A stretch of DNA of 48,622 bases from Flavobacteriales bacterium (GCA_020635715.1 JACJZG010000021.1:1-48622), one strand, 5' to 3'. Positions 32,171 to 41,108 are shown, counted from the first letter of the stretch. A program made the numbers and translations. Notes: generated by a model from the sequence alone, not told the origin.

Positions 32171-33757
32171 ATGTGGCCCTTCTCCGGCAGGTTGGTGGTG
32201 CTGTGTACGCTGGCGGGGACCACCCTTTTCGCCCGGGGTCAGCAGAACGACGTCCCGCTGCAACGCGACTTCAACCGGGGCGTGGAGCGCAATGCCGCCA
32301 GCCTCACGGCACGCACCCATACCGGCCTGAAGCCCATCCTGCAAAGTCGCGCCGACCTCACCGGTGCCCTAGGCCATCAGATCGACTCCACCAAGTACTA
32401 CTACTGGATCACGGAACGCATCTTCAAGGACCACCTGCTCGAAGTGAAGGGTGAGGACTTCAAGCTCACCGCCGACCTGCTCTTCCAGCTCGAGTACGGC
32501 TACGAGTTCGCCGACCGCACCGCCTACGCGGACACCAACCGCTACTTCGCCAACGTGCGCGGCGCCTGGTTCACGGGTGATCTGGGCCGGAAGATCTCCT
32601 TCCAGACCTTCGTGCAGGAACACCAGTCCATCGCCCCACAATACATCTTCACGGCGGCGCGGGACATCGGCACCATCTCCGGCCAGGGCCGCGTCAAGAT
32701 CGCCCGGCAGCGCGTGCTCGACTACGGCTGGTCGCAGGGCAATGTCTCCTACACCCCCCTGTCCTGGTTGAACGTGCAGTTCGGCCACGGCAAGCACTTC
32801 GTTGGTCACGGCTATCGGTCGGTATTGCTGAGCGACCACGCGGTGAACGCACCCTACCTGAAGTTCAGTGCGCTCACCACCAACAAGCGGGTGCAGTACA
32901 GCACCTGGTTGAGCAAGTTGGAGAGCGGGGTGAACACCCCCGACCGCCTGCCGACCGGCCAGTCCAGCGAGTCGCTCTTCTACTGGCGGCGCGGTCGCTT
33001 CAACCACCTGAGCGTGGACCTCGGCCGCGTGCAGCTCGCCCTGTTCGAGAGCACCTTGTTCGAGGACATCGACAGCACCGGGGTTAAGCCTTTCGACGCA
33101 CTCGAACTGAACCCCATCATCGGGGTGAACACCCTCGTGCGTGGCTTCGGCGGACGCGAGAAGAGCGTGGTGGGCATCGACCTGCGCGTGAGGCTCACGG
33201 ACAGAGGCTATGTGTATGGGCAGTTCGCAGCGGACGACGCGAGCGGTGAGCGGTACGCCTACCAGGCCGGCGTGCGCTGGTTCGATGTGCTGGTGCACGG
33301 GGTGGATCTGCAGGTGGAGTACAACGCGGCCACACCCTTCATGTACGCGCACGACCCCACCGAACTGGCCTACGAACACGCCGGCCTCCCGCTCGCACAC
33401 CCGCTCGGCACCTACTTCACGGAACTGGTCGGGATCGCCGATGTGCAGTTCGGCCGTTTCGGCGGGCAGGTGAAGGCCGTCGCCGCGACCCTCCACCGCA
33501 ACCCCTCCGAGGACGAGAACGTGGGCGGAAGCCTGGACCGAACGGACAGGCCCATACCCGGACCATTGGGGCCCGTGGTCCGCGACCTTATTCATCTGGA
33601 CCTGAACGCCAATTACCTCTTCAACCCGCAGACGAACCTGCGTGCGTACATCGGCTTCCAGCGTCGCGGCCTTACCAACGCCCCGGACGAGGCCCAGAGC
33701 AGCTTCCTTTACTTCGGCTTCCGCACGGCCATCTTCAACCGGTATTACGACATTTGA
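32171..33757 (+). CDS. Wzi-like / RemB-like outer-membrane beta-barrel protein (first copy)
   Basis: A 528-residue protein with a signal peptide (about 1-23, ending FARGQ), then a barrel-type sequence. The hallmark is FGHGKHFVGHGYRSVLLSD, shared with the second copy downstream (GRGKHFFGEGHRSLFLSD), followed by AVNAPYLKF. Bacteroidota proteins with this motif are annotated as capsule assembly Wzi family or gliding protein RemB. Wzi is an outer-membrane lectin that anchors capsule in enterics. The two copies flank the lipid-sugar transferase gene, fitting a surface polysaccharide role. An upstream in-frame start was rejected because the signal peptide begins at 32171. Confidence 0.75.
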   Translation: MWPFSGRLVVLCTLAGTTLFARGQQNDVPLQRDFNRGVERNAASLTARTHTGLKPILQSRADLTGALGHQIDSTKYYYWITERIFKDHLLEVKGEDFKLTADLLFQLEYGYEFADRTAYADTNRYFANVRGAWFTGDLGRKISFQTFVQEHQSIAPQYIFTAARDIGTISGQGRVKIARQRVLDYGWSQGNVSYTPLSWLNVQFGHGKHFVGHGYRSVLLSDHAVNAPYLKFSALTTNKRVQYSTWLSKLESGVNTPDRLPTGQSSESLFYWRRGRFNHLSVDLGRVQLALFESTLFEDIDSTGVKPFDALELNPIIGVNTLVRGFGGREKSVVGIDLRVRLTDRGYVYGQFAADDASGERYAYQAGVRWFDVLVHGVDLQVEYNAATPFMYAHDPTELAYEHAGLPLAHPLGTYFTELVGIADVQFGRFGGQVKAVAATLHRNPSEDENVGGSLDRTDRPIPGPLGPVVRDLIHLDLNANYLFNPQTNLRAYIGFQRRGLTNAPDEAQSSFLYFGFRTAIFNRYYDI

Positions 33758-33770
33758 CGGCCGCTACCAC

Positions 33771-34880
33771 GTGAAGGAACACGGATACATCCTCCTGCTC
33801 GGTGGCATCACGGCCTTCTTCGTGGTGCTCTTCACCATGCCGTCCCTCATCAAGGTGGCGCGTATGAAGCACCTGGTGGATGAGCCATCGGAGGAGCGCA
33901 AGGTGCACCACCGCAGTGTGCCCACCATCGGTGGCATCATCATCTTCGCCGCCATCATCTTCAGCTACGCGCTCTGGTTCCCGAAGGCGGCCGCGCTGGG
34001 CGACGATGCACGCGAGCACATGATGATGTACTACGCCATGGGCGATGCATACAAGGACTTCAAGTTCGTGATCGCAGCCATGGTGCTCCTCTTCTTCATC
34101 GGGGTGAAGGATGACATCATCGGCTTCTCGCCGGTGAAGAAGCTCGTGGGCCATATGGTGGTGGGCTACATCATCGTGATGATGGCCGGCATCCGCATCA
34201 GCGACATGCATGGTCTCTTCGGCATCTACGAGCTGCCTGAATATGTGAGCATCGGCCTCTCCTTCTTCGTGTACGTGGTGCTGGTGAACGCCTTCAACCT
34301 GATCGATGGCGTGGATGGACTGGCCGGCGGGATCGGCCTCATCGCCTCCATCACCTACGGCATGTGGCTCTACCTGGCCGGTGATATCGCGCTCTCCCTG
34401 CTGGCCTTCGTGCTGGCCGGTGCCTTGGTGGGCTTCCTCTTCTTCAACTGGCACCCCGCCCGCATCTTCATGGGCGACAGCGGCTCGCTCATCATCGGCG
34501 CCATCCTCTCGGTCCTGGCCATGAAGGTGGTGGACCACGACACCTCGCGGCTGCCCACCTACCTGAAGCAGATCCCCACGCCCATCTTCGCCATGGCCGT
34601 GATCGCCTACCCACTGGTGGACACCCTGCGGATCTTCGTGTACCGGATGTCGCGGGGCATCTCCCCCTTCGCCGCGGACCGCAACCACATCCACCACCGC
34701 CTCATGGACCTGGGGCTCGGGCACCGCAAGACCACCGGCCTGCTCTACCTCTACGCGTTGGCCATCATCGCGCTGAGCCTGGTCACCCGCGCGTGGCACC
34801 CCAACATCGGACTGATGGTGCTCGGGACGAGCGCCTTCGTCCTGGCCACGCTGCCCTTCGTATGGCCAAAGCGCGCCTGA
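33771..34880 (+). CDS. WecA/MraY family undecaprenyl-phosphate sugar-phosphate transferase
   Basis: A 369-residue polytopic membrane enzyme that attaches a first sugar-phosphate to undecaprenyl phosphate to start a surface glycan. Key motifs are GVKDD (the aspartate pair), NAFNLIDGVDGLAGG, FNWHPARIFMGDSGS and NHIHHRLMDLGLGH. The start is taken as GTG 33771, 13 bases after the previous stop, because no ATG lies near the first membrane helix (YILLLGGITAFFVVLF). It sits between two Wzi-like genes with gaps of 13 and 2 bases, so the three are likely co-transcribed. The sugar used cannot be told from sequence. Confidence 0.9.
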   Translation: MKEHGYILLLGGITAFFVVLFTMPSLIKVARMKHLVDEPSEERKVHHRSVPTIGGIIIFAAIIFSYALWFPKAAALGDDAREHMMMYYAMGDAYKDFKFVIAAMVLLFFIGVKDDIIGFSPVKKLVGHMVVGYIIVMMAGIRISDMHGLFGIYELPEYVSIGLSFFVYVVLVNAFNLIDGVDGLAGGIGLIASITYGMWLYLAGDIALSLLAFVLAGALVGFLFFNWHPARIFMGDSGSLIIGAILSVLAMKVVDHDTSRLPTYLKQIPTPIFAMAVIAYPLVDTLRIFVYRMSRGISPFAADRNHIHHRLMDLGLGHRKTTGLLYLYALAIIALSLVTRAWHPNIGLMVLGTSAFVLATLPFVWPKRA

Positions 34881-34882
34881 CC

Positions 34883-36481
34883 ATGAAGCGTTGGTGGCTC
34901 GTTCCGTGTTCGGCGTTGTTCCCCTACTTCGTAGCGGCACAGACCGGGTGGGCACCGGTGAGCCGCGAGGTGGAACTGCCCTACGCGGCCGGCCTGCAGA
35001 GGACCGGCTCCGGGGTGCATACCGCCATTCGACCATACTCCACACGCGATCTACGCGGAGCGGTCAAAGCCGACAGCCTGCTGCCCAAAGCCGCCTGGGC
35101 CAAGCTGGACACCTGGGCCGGGCGGATGAACGGCCGACGGTTCCGTTGGGGTCCGCTCGTGGACCTGACAGGCGGGTACGAGACCGGCAGCCATAACGGA
35201 GTACGCTACCGCGGCGGTGCCGGCTTCTGGACCGATGCTGATCTCGGCAGCAAGCTGCAATTGCATGTTGACGCACAGACCTGGGGCGATCGTCTTCCGT
35301 ACTACCTCGATTCCCTGACCTACGCGACGCAGGTGACCGCCGGCGAAGGATATGCCTACGGCGACAGCACGCTCTACACCCACTACGACTGGAACGCACA
35401 CCTGAGCTGGGATGCGCACAAGTACATCAACATCACGGTGGGCCGGGGCAAACACTTCTTCGGGGAGGGCCACCGTTCGCTCTTCCTATCCGATGAGGCG
35501 AACAGTTACCCCTACCTGCGGATCACCACTGATGTCTGGCGGATCAAGTACGTGAACCTCTTCGCCATGATGAACGACATACGTGGCGCCGGTGGGGATT
35601 GGACCAATTTCCGGAAGAAGTTCACCAGCATGCACTACCTCTCCTGGAACGCGCTCGACCGTCTGAACGTGGCCCTCTTCGAGGCGATCGTGTGGTCCTC
35701 CGGCGACGATCCCTACCCGCGTGGGTTCGACGTGAACTACCTCAATCCAGTGCTCTTCTTCCGGCCCACCGAGTTCCGGATCGGGTCGCCGGACAACGCC
35801 CTGCTCGGCTTCGCCATGAACGTGAAGGCGGGTAAGTACGTGCTTTTCTACGCCCAGGCGATGCTGGACGAATTCCTGGTGGAACAGGTGCGCAACGGCT
35901 ACGGCTGGTACGCCAACAAGCAGGCGCTGCAGCTGGGCGTGAACGCGCACCGGGCCTTCGGCGTGGAGGGGCTGCACCTGCGGGGCGAATGGAACTACAT
36001 CCGCCCATTCATCTACACCCACAGCGATACGCGGCAGAACTATGCCCACATGGGACAACCACTGGCCCACCCGTATGGCAGCAACGTGCAGGAGGTGCTG
36101 GCCCATGGCGACCTGCAGCGGGACCGCTGGGTGTTCACCCTGCGCGGCAGCATGGCCTGGATGGGCAACGACAGCACGTACAGCTTCGGCAACAACATCT
36201 TCCGCCCCGAAAGGGAACGCCCGCCGAACCCACGGGGTGGCCTGCAGGACTACGACTTCGAGATGGGACGGTACGCACAGAGCACCGTGACCCAGGTGGA
36301 AGCGCGGGCCGGTTGGACCATCGACCCCCGTTCGGCCATGCGCCTGGAGGTGGCCTACACCTTCCGACAGCTCATTCCCGCCTGGGGCCCTGCGGACAAC
36401 ACCCACTATCTCCGACTTGGACTCGCCTGCCACTTCCGCGACCGGCACCCGGAGCAGGTGGTCCGCTACGTATTGCCATAG
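34883..36481 (+). CDS. Wzi-like / RemB-like outer-membrane beta-barrel protein (second copy)
   Basis: A 532-residue protein with a signal peptide (MKRWWLVPCSALFPYFVAAQ) and a barrel-type sequence. It shares with the first copy the motif GRGKHFFGEGHRSLFLSD followed by SYPYLRI, and a later PFIYTHSDTRQNYAHMGQPL segment matching PFMYAHDPTELAYEHAGLPL. The C-terminus ends in alternating aromatic strands. It begins 2 bases after the WecA-like gene. Inferred role: outer-membrane anchoring or export of the polysaccharide initiated by that transferase, or gliding-related surface function as for RemB. Confidence 0.78.
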   Translation: MKRWWLVPCSALFPYFVAAQTGWAPVSREVELPYAAGLQRTGSGVHTAIRPYSTRDLRGAVKADSLLPKAAWAKLDTWAGRMNGRRFRWGPLVDLTGGYETGSHNGVRYRGGAGFWTDADLGSKLQLHVDAQTWGDRLPYYLDSLTYATQVTAGEGYAYGDSTLYTHYDWNAHLSWDAHKYINITVGRGKHFFGEGHRSLFLSDEANSYPYLRITTDVWRIKYVNLFAMMNDIRGAGGDWTNFRKKFTSMHYLSWNALDRLNVALFEAIVWSSGDDPYPRGFDVNYLNPVLFFRPTEFRIGSPDNALLGFAMNVKAGKYVLFYAQAMLDEFLVEQVRNGYGWYANKQALQLGVNAHRAFGVEGLHLRGEWNYIRPFIYTHSDTRQNYAHMGQPLAHPYGSNVQEVLAHGDLQRDRWVFTLRGSMAWMGNDSTYSFGNNIFRPERERPPNPRGGLQDYDFEMGRYAQSTVTQVEARAGWTIDPRSAMRLEVAYTFRQLIPAWGPADNTHYLRLGLACHFRDRHPEQVVRYVLP

Positions 36482-36508
36482 CCCCATCCGCTGTTCCCCC
36501 GGGTTAGG

Positions 36509-36516
36509 TACTTTTG
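36509..36516 (+). promoter_or_regulatory. -7 element of the oxidase assembly cluster
   Basis: TACTTTTG matches TAnnTTTG exactly and is 23 bases before the GTG start of heme O synthase. The -33 box is unclear. Confidence 0.55.
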
Positions 36517-36539
36517 CCGCGCCTTCCCCGGCAGTCCAC

Positions 36540-37433
36540 GTGCAACCGACCAGTTCGATCGTTACCACTTCCTTCGCGGCCAAGCTGCGAAGCGTGGCGG
36601 TGCTCTTCAAACTACGCCTGGCCTCCTTGGTGGTCTTCAGCGCCGCACTGGGCTACCTCTTCGGGATCCCGACAGGTGGCTTCTCCTGGTCCGCCATCCT
36701 GGGCTTGTGCGTCGCGGGCACCTTGCTCACCGGCGCCTCCAATGCCTTGAACCAGGTGCTGGAGGTGCGCGAGGATGGCCTGATGAAGCGCACCGCCTCC
36801 CGTCCCCTCGTGAAAGGGACCCTCAGCGTTCCCGAAGCTGTGACGGCCGCCTTCCTGGCTGCAGCAATGGCCACCTTGATGCTCTGGATGCAGTTCGGTC
36901 CGCTCACGGGCATCCTCGGCTTCCTCTCCCTCTTCATGTACGTGGCCCTCTACACCCCGCTGAAGAAGCTCAGCTCCTGGGCCGTGTTCGTGGGGGCATT
37001 CCCGGGGGCCTTCCCGCCGATGCTGGGCTATGTGGCGGCCACCGGCCACTTTGACCTCGGCGCCGGCCTGCTCTTCGCCATGCAGTTCATGTGGCAGTTC
37101 CCGCACTTCTGGGCCATCGCCTGGGTATTGGACGAGGATTACGCCCGTGCCGGTTTCCGGCTGCTGCCCGGTGGACGCACACCCGATCGCTCGGCCGCTG
37201 CCACCATTCTGCTGTACACGCTCTTCGTGATCCCCGTGGGCATGCTTCCCTGGGTCTTCGGCTTCGTGGGACCCTTCGCCCTGGCTGCAGCCATCCTGGG
37301 CGGCCTGGTGATGGTGGTGCCCGCCGTGCGCCTCTTCCTTTCCCAGGATACACGCGATGCCCGTAAACTGATGTTCGCCAGCTTCATCTACCTGCCAGTG
37401 GTGCAGGTAGCTTACGTGCTGGACCTGCTATGA
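36540..37433 (+). CDS. cyoE: protoheme IX farnesyltransferase (heme O synthase)
   Basis: A 297-residue UbiA-superfamily membrane enzyme that adds a farnesyl group to heme b to make heme O for heme-copper oxidases. The prenyl/metal motif is NALNQVLEVREDGLMKRTAS followed by RPL, and the second motif is DEDYARAGFRLLPGG. About nine helices are visible. The start is GTG 36540 (VQPTSSIVTT), downstream of a -7 box; no ATG fits. Its stop overlaps the start of the first subunit III gene by 4 bases (ATGA), beginning a tightly packed cluster. Confidence 0.93.
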   Translation: MQPTSSIVTTSFAAKLRSVAVLFKLRLASLVVFSAALGYLFGIPTGGFSWSAILGLCVAGTLLTGASNALNQVLEVREDGLMKRTASRPLVKGTLSVPEAVTAAFLAAAMATLMLWMQFGPLTGILGFLSLFMYVALYTPLKKLSSWAVFVGAFPGAFPPMLGYVAATGHFDLGAGLLFAMQFMWQFPHFWAIAWVLDEDYARAGFRLLPGGRTPDRSAAATILLYTLFVIPVGMLPWVFGFVGPFALAAAILGGLVMVVPAVRLFLSQDTRDARKLMFASFIYLPVVQVAYVLDLL

Positions 37434-38155
37434 GCGTGGAACCCTTCACCCCGGAAGAACTTCAGGCGCGGGCCATCCGGGTGCGCCGGATGATCACTTG
37501 GATGATCATCGTGGCCATCGTGATGTTCTTCGCAGGCCTCACCAGCGCTTATGTGGTGAGCATGAGCGGCGGTTACTGGGTGGACATCGCCGTTCCACAG
37601 CCCTTCTGGATCAGCACGGCAGCGATCATCGCCAGCAGCGTTCCGGCCTATCTGGCGGTACGCGCCGCACGGTCAGGAAAGACGGGCTCCATTCCCGTAC
37701 TTCTCGCTGCCACCCTGCTCCTCGGCCTGGTGTTCACTTGGAACCAGTTCAATGGATGGAAGGAACTCACGATCAAGGGTAACTTCCTGGTAAGCAAGGT
37801 CTTGGACAACAAAGGCGTATATGGTGTGGATTACACGATCCGCTTTCAAGGGAAGCCCTTGGTGCTGGAGGATGGCCAGTTCTACCTGCCTGACGACCAT
37901 GCCCATGTCAAGCCGTTGAACGCCGACCTGGATGAGCAGAAGAACACCTCCAGTTCCTTCTTCTACGCGCTCACGGGCGCCCACCTGGCACACCTTTTCT
38001 TCGGGCTGGTAAGCTTGTTGGTCATGTTGGTGATGGCCCTTCGCAAGCGCTATTCCCCGGCGGACCACGCCGGACTTTGGAGCGGAGTGACCTACTGGCA
38101 TTTCCTCGGTGTGCTATGGGTCTATCTCCTTTCGTTCTTGGTCTTTGTTCATTAA
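37430..38155 (+). CDS. cytochrome c oxidase subunit III (first copy)
   Basis: A 241-residue membrane protein of the heme-copper oxidase subunit III family. Helix one (MITWMIIVAIVMFFAGLTSAYVV) carries the GLTSAY pattern. Conserved ALTGAHLAHLFFGLVSLLVM and GLWSGVTYWHFLGVLWVYLL close the protein. It has an extra soluble insertion (about 110-170) between helices. Subunit III binds lipid and stabilises proton uptake in the catalytic subunit. Two subunit III genes in tandem are usual in Bacteroidota oxidase clusters. No coxA or coxB gene is in the window. Confidence 0.9.
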   Translation: MSVEPFTPEELQARAIRVRRMITWMIIVAIVMFFAGLTSAYVVSMSGGYWVDIAVPQPFWISTAAIIASSVPAYLAVRAARSGKTGSIPVLLAATLLLGLVFTWNQFNGWKELTIKGNFLVSKVLDNKGVYGVDYTIRFQGKPLVLEDGQFYLPDDHAHVKPLNADLDEQKNTSSSFFYALTGAHLAHLFFGLVSLLVMLVMALRKRYSPADHAGLWSGVTYWHFLGVLWVYLLSFLVFVH

Positions 38156-38177
38156 CATTGCGGCCGCAAACCCTACC

Positions 38178-39044
38178 ATGGCAGGAGACGCTAGCAAGGC
38201 ACTGAGCAACGACGTCCTCTGGGGCGGCGGCCGCTCCCCGTTCAGCATCAGCTACGGGAAGATGATGATGTGGTTCTTCCTGGTCTCGGACGCGCTGACG
38301 TTCTCCGGGCTGTTGACCGCGTATGGATTCGTCCGGCACAGCACCACCGAGGTGTGGCCCATCGGCGAAGAGGTGTTCCGCGCCCTGCCGGGCCTTACCG
38401 GCAGCTATCCGCTGATCTACGTGGCCTTGATGACGGCCATCCTGATCTTCAGTTCTGTGACGATGGTACTGGCGGTGGAGGCCGGCCACCGCATGGACAA
38501 GAAGGGTGTGATCAAGTGGCTCTTCCTCACCGTGCTCGGTGGCGCCTTCTTCGTGGGCAGCCAGGCCTGGGAATGGAGCCACTTCATCCACGGCGGCGGT
38601 GGTTACATCACCACCCCGCAGGGTGAGAAGTACTGGGTGCACAATGACACCCATGACACGCACGACCCGGCCAATGCCCCCGGCTTCCACCTCGTTGCAG
38701 CCAAGCCCGGTCATTACCTGCAGGAGGCGGACGGTGCGCACCACCTCGATCATGCCGCATCATTGAAGCTCTGGAACGAACGCGCCAACTATGTGAACGG
38801 CGCGAACATGACGGAGAACGAGTACGGGCCGCCCCAGTACGCCAACTTCTTCTTCTTCATCACCGGCTTCCACGGATTCCACGTCTTCAGCGGGGTGGTG
38901 ATCAACATCATCGTCCTCATCATGGTGATCCAGGGTGTCTTCCACCGCCGTGGCCATTATGAGATGGTTGAGAAGGCCGGGCTCTACTGGCACTTCGTGG
39001 ATCTGGTCTGGGTATTCGTGTTCACCTTCTTCTACCTCCTCTGA
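38178..39044 (+). CDS. cytochrome c oxidase subunit III (second copy) with His-rich loop
   Basis: A 288-residue protein. SYGKMMMWFFLVSDALTFSG starts helix one, QAWEWSHFI ends helix three, and the C-terminal helices are GFHGFHVFSGVVINIIVLIM and GLYWHFVDLVWVFVFTFFYLL, classic subunit III. Between them is an insertion of about 80 residues (about 140-215) with eight histidines and many acidic residues (WVHNDTHDTHDPANAPGFH and AHHLDH). The ATG at 38178 was chosen as the first codon that gives the soluble N-terminus after the preceding stop. It lies 22 bases after the first copy. Confidence 0.92.
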   Translation: MAGDASKALSNDVLWGGGRSPFSISYGKMMMWFFLVSDALTFSGLLTAYGFVRHSTTEVWPIGEEVFRALPGLTGSYPLIYVALMTAILIFSSVTMVLAVEAGHRMDKKGVIKWLFLTVLGGAFFVGSQAWEWSHFIHGGGGYITTPQGEKYWVHNDTHDTHDPANAPGFHLVAAKPGHYLQEADGAHHLDHAASLKLWNERANYVNGANMTENEYGPPQYANFFFFITGFHGFHVFSGVVINIIVLIMVIQGVFHRRGHYEMVEKAGLYWHFVDLVWVFVFTFFYLL

Positions 39045-39077
39045 TCAAACGCCTTCGCCGGGCTACGGCGGTTTGAA

Positions 39078-39449
39078 ATGGAACGCGACGACATCATCGA
39101 ATACAGCCTCGACGCACACCATAGTGAGGAGGCCGGTCGCAAGATCCGCCGCAAGATCTGGATGGTGACCCTCTTCCTGGCCGTTGTCACCGCCATCGAA
39201 GTGACCCTTGGTGCCTATTGGAAGGAATGGTTCCCCCTCTCGGCGTGGAACTCGATCAAGTGGACCTATGTGGTATTGACCCTCGTAAAGGCGACCTACA
39301 TCGTCATGACCTTCATGCACCTGGGCGATGAGCGCCGGAACATCCGCGCCATCATCCTGTTGCCCTACGCGCTCTTCATCCTCTACCTGGTGTTCATCGC
39401 GATCTTCGAATCGAACTACGTGCACCAGCTCTGGTTGCGCTTCCTGTGA
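39078..39449 (+). CDS. cytochrome c oxidase subunit IV family protein
   Basis: A 123-residue protein with three hydrophobic helices (MVTLFLAVVTAIEVTLGA, WTYVVLTLVKATYIVMTFMH, IILLPYALFILYLVFIA), matching the bacterial cytochrome c oxidase subunit IV family (also called prokaryotic COX4/DUF-type CyoD-like). It acts as a small accessory subunit of the oxidase. The stop overlaps the GTG start of the next gene, so it is co-translated with SCO. Confidence 0.88.
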   Translation: MERDDIIEYSLDAHHSEEAGRKIRRKIWMVTLFLAVVTAIEVTLGAYWKEWFPLSAWNSIKWTYVVLTLVKATYIVMTFMHLGDERRNIRAIILLPYALFILYLVFIAIFESNYVHQLWLRFL

Positions 39450-40186
39450 GCGGATCGCCAGCACCGAGCAGCGAACGGACCAAGTGGTTGATCCTCGGAG
39501 GCATCGGCGCCTTCGTCCTTGCCCTCTTCATCTTCTTCTCGCCATTGGTCGGGCTGGTGAAGCACACCTTCAACTACCTGCCCTATTACGGACCGAAAGA
39601 GCCCGTGTTGGTGCAGCGTGATGGCAAGGACGTGGTCGACACGATCTATGCGGAGATCCCACCCTTCAGCTTCATCGACCGCTACGGACAACCCTTCACG
39701 GACAAGGATGTGGAAGGGAAGATCATCGTCGCCGACTTCTTCTTCACGCGCTGCGGCACGATCTGCCCACGCATGAGCGTGAACATGCAGCAGCTGCAAC
39801 TGAAGCTGAACGACGATGCCTTCAAGGACGTGGTCTTTCTGAGCCATACCGTGGATCCGGAGCACGACACCCCCGCCGTGCTTGATGACTATGCGAAGAA
39901 GCTCGAGGCTGATCCCGTGCGATGGAAGTTCCTTACTGGGAACGCAAAGGATATCTATCGCATGGGCAACACGGGCTACCTGCTCAGCGCGCTCGAGGAT
40001 AGCACCAGCGCCGAACAATTCGTGCATGATGGCCGTTTCGTCCTCGTGGACAAGCAGAAGCATATCCGCGGCTACTATGACGGCACCGAAGCTTCCGGCA
40101 TGAACGCGCTTGCGGCCGACCTGAAGATGCTGTTGAAGGAGGAACGCATCAAAGCGAAGGAGGCCCGTGAGGCTGCGGACCGATGA
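39446..40186 (+). CDS. SCO family copper chaperone / thioredoxin-like protein
   Basis: A 246-residue protein with an N-terminal membrane anchor (WLILGGIGAFVLALFIFFS) and a thioredoxin-like domain. The copper ligands are in FFTRCGTICPRM (Cys103 and Cys107) with a late His in EQFVHDGRFVLVD (His194). SCO proteins deliver copper to, or reduce, the CuA centre of subunit II. The start is GTG 39446, overlapping the preceding stop (GTGAG). The stop overlaps the DUF420 start by 4 bases. The C-terminal tail (KEERIKAKEAREAADR) is basic/acidic and helical. Confidence 0.93.
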   Translation: MSGSPAPSSERTKWLILGGIGAFVLALFIFFSPLVGLVKHTFNYLPYYGPKEPVLVQRDGKDVVDTIYAEIPPFSFIDRYGQPFTDKDVEGKIIVADFFFTRCGTICPRMSVNMQQLQLKLNDDAFKDVVFLSHTVDPEHDTPAVLDDYAKKLEADPVRWKFLTGNAKDIYRMGNTGYLLSALEDSTSAEQFVHDGRFVLVDKQKHIRGYYDGTEASGMNALAADLKMLLKEERIKAKEAREAADR

Positions 40187-40740
40187 ACACACGCGAAGCC
40201 TATCCTGCGCGGACCATCACCCTTGCTGAACAGCCGGCCAAGCGCTGGATCTGGATCCTCTCCAGCGTGGTCTTTCTGGCGGTGGTGCTGTTGAACCGCG
40301 TTCAGGTGCCCACCTCGGGAACCTGGGACATCCATGTGTTCGCGAAGGTCAATGCGGTCTTGAACAGCCTGGTGAGCCTGTTGCTGCTGCGCGGCCTTCT
40401 CACCGCAAAGGCCGGTAAGTGGAAGGCGCACAAGAACACCATGCTCGCGGCCATGGTGCTGTCGGTGCTCTTCCTCGTTTCCTACATCCTGCATCACCTG
40501 TTCGCTGGCGACACCCCCTTCGGCGGCACCGGAGCGATCAAGGTGGTCTACTACGTCATCCTGTTCTCGCACATCCTGCTGGCTGGTGGTTCCCTGCCCT
40601 TCATCCTCACCACCGCCTACCGTGCGTTCTCCGCGCAATACCCCGCACACCGCAAGCTGGCCAAACGCCTCTGGCCGGTGTGGTTCTATGTAAGCGTGAC
40701 CGGCGTGCTGGTCTACCTGCTCATCAGCCCCTACTATTGA
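40183..40740 (+). CDS. DUF420 family membrane protein
   Basis: A 185-residue protein with about five helices, matching DUF420, a family regularly found beside SCO and oxidase genes and likely involved in oxidase assembly. Conserved segments are DIHVFAKVNAVLNSLVSLLL, HKNTMLAAMVLSVLFLVSYI and HRKLAKRLWPVWFYVSVTG, with histidines at helix ends. It overlaps SCO by 4 bases. Function is inferred from context. Confidence 0.9.
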   Translation: MNTREAYPARTITLAEQPAKRWIWILSSVVFLAVVLLNRVQVPTSGTWDIHVFAKVNAVLNSLVSLLLLRGLLTAKAGKWKAHKNTMLAAMVLSVLFLVSYILHHLFAGDTPFGGTGAIKVVYYVILFSHILLAGGSLPFILTTAYRAFSAQYPAHRKLAKRLWPVWFYVSVTGVLVYLLISPYY

Positions 40741-40825
40741 CCGGTCTCGTCGATCCGGCTTCCGGATATACCGGGCGGATGTGCAACTTTGTCCAGCGAT
40801 CATCGTCCCGGATCGATCATCCGGC

Positions 40826-40833
40826 TACCTTCA
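40826..40833 (+). promoter_or_regulatory. -7-like element before the small CxxC protein gene
   Basis: TACCTTCA lies 7 bases before the ATG. No -33 TTG was seen. Confidence 0.4.
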
Positions 40834-40840
40834 CCATCCC

Positions 40841-41107
40841 ATGCGCCGATACGCGGTCTACATCCTTCTCCTGGCAGCGGTGATCCTGCTGCCCGAGGTG
40901 CTGCCGGCCCAGGGTTGTGCCATGTGCAAAGCCGTGGTGGAAAGCGGTGAGGGCTCGGGCAACATCTTCGGTGGCGAACAGTCCATCGGCAAGGGACTGA
41001 ACCTGGGCATCCTCTACCTGATGGCGGTGCCCTACGTGCTGCTCTTCCTGCTCTTCCGTAAGCGCATCGTCGGCTTCGTGAAGGAGTTCGCTGGCGCTCA
41101 GGGCTGA
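40841..41107 (+). CDS. small CxxC membrane protein of the oxidase cluster
   Basis: An 88-residue protein with a signal peptide or first helix (YILLLAAVILLPEVLPA), the motif QGCAMCKAVVESGEGSG just after it, and a second helix (LGILYLMAVPYVLLFLLF). Small proteins of this plan follow DUF420 in Bacteroidota oxidase clusters. The CxxC could bind a metal or cycle redox state (inference). The ATG was chosen downstream of a -7 box and because it starts the hydrophobic segment. Confidence 0.75.
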   Translation: MRRYAVYILLLAAVILLPEVLPAQGCAMCKAVVESGEGSGNIFGGEQSIGKGLNLGILYLMAVPYVLLFLLFRKRIVGFVKEFAGAQG

Positions 41108-41108
41108 A

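Noticed and set aside
29814..32344. Two long minus-strand frames opposite gmd and fcl
   Set aside because: Both sugar-nucleotide enzymes are unmistakable on the plus strand; the antisense products are low-information.
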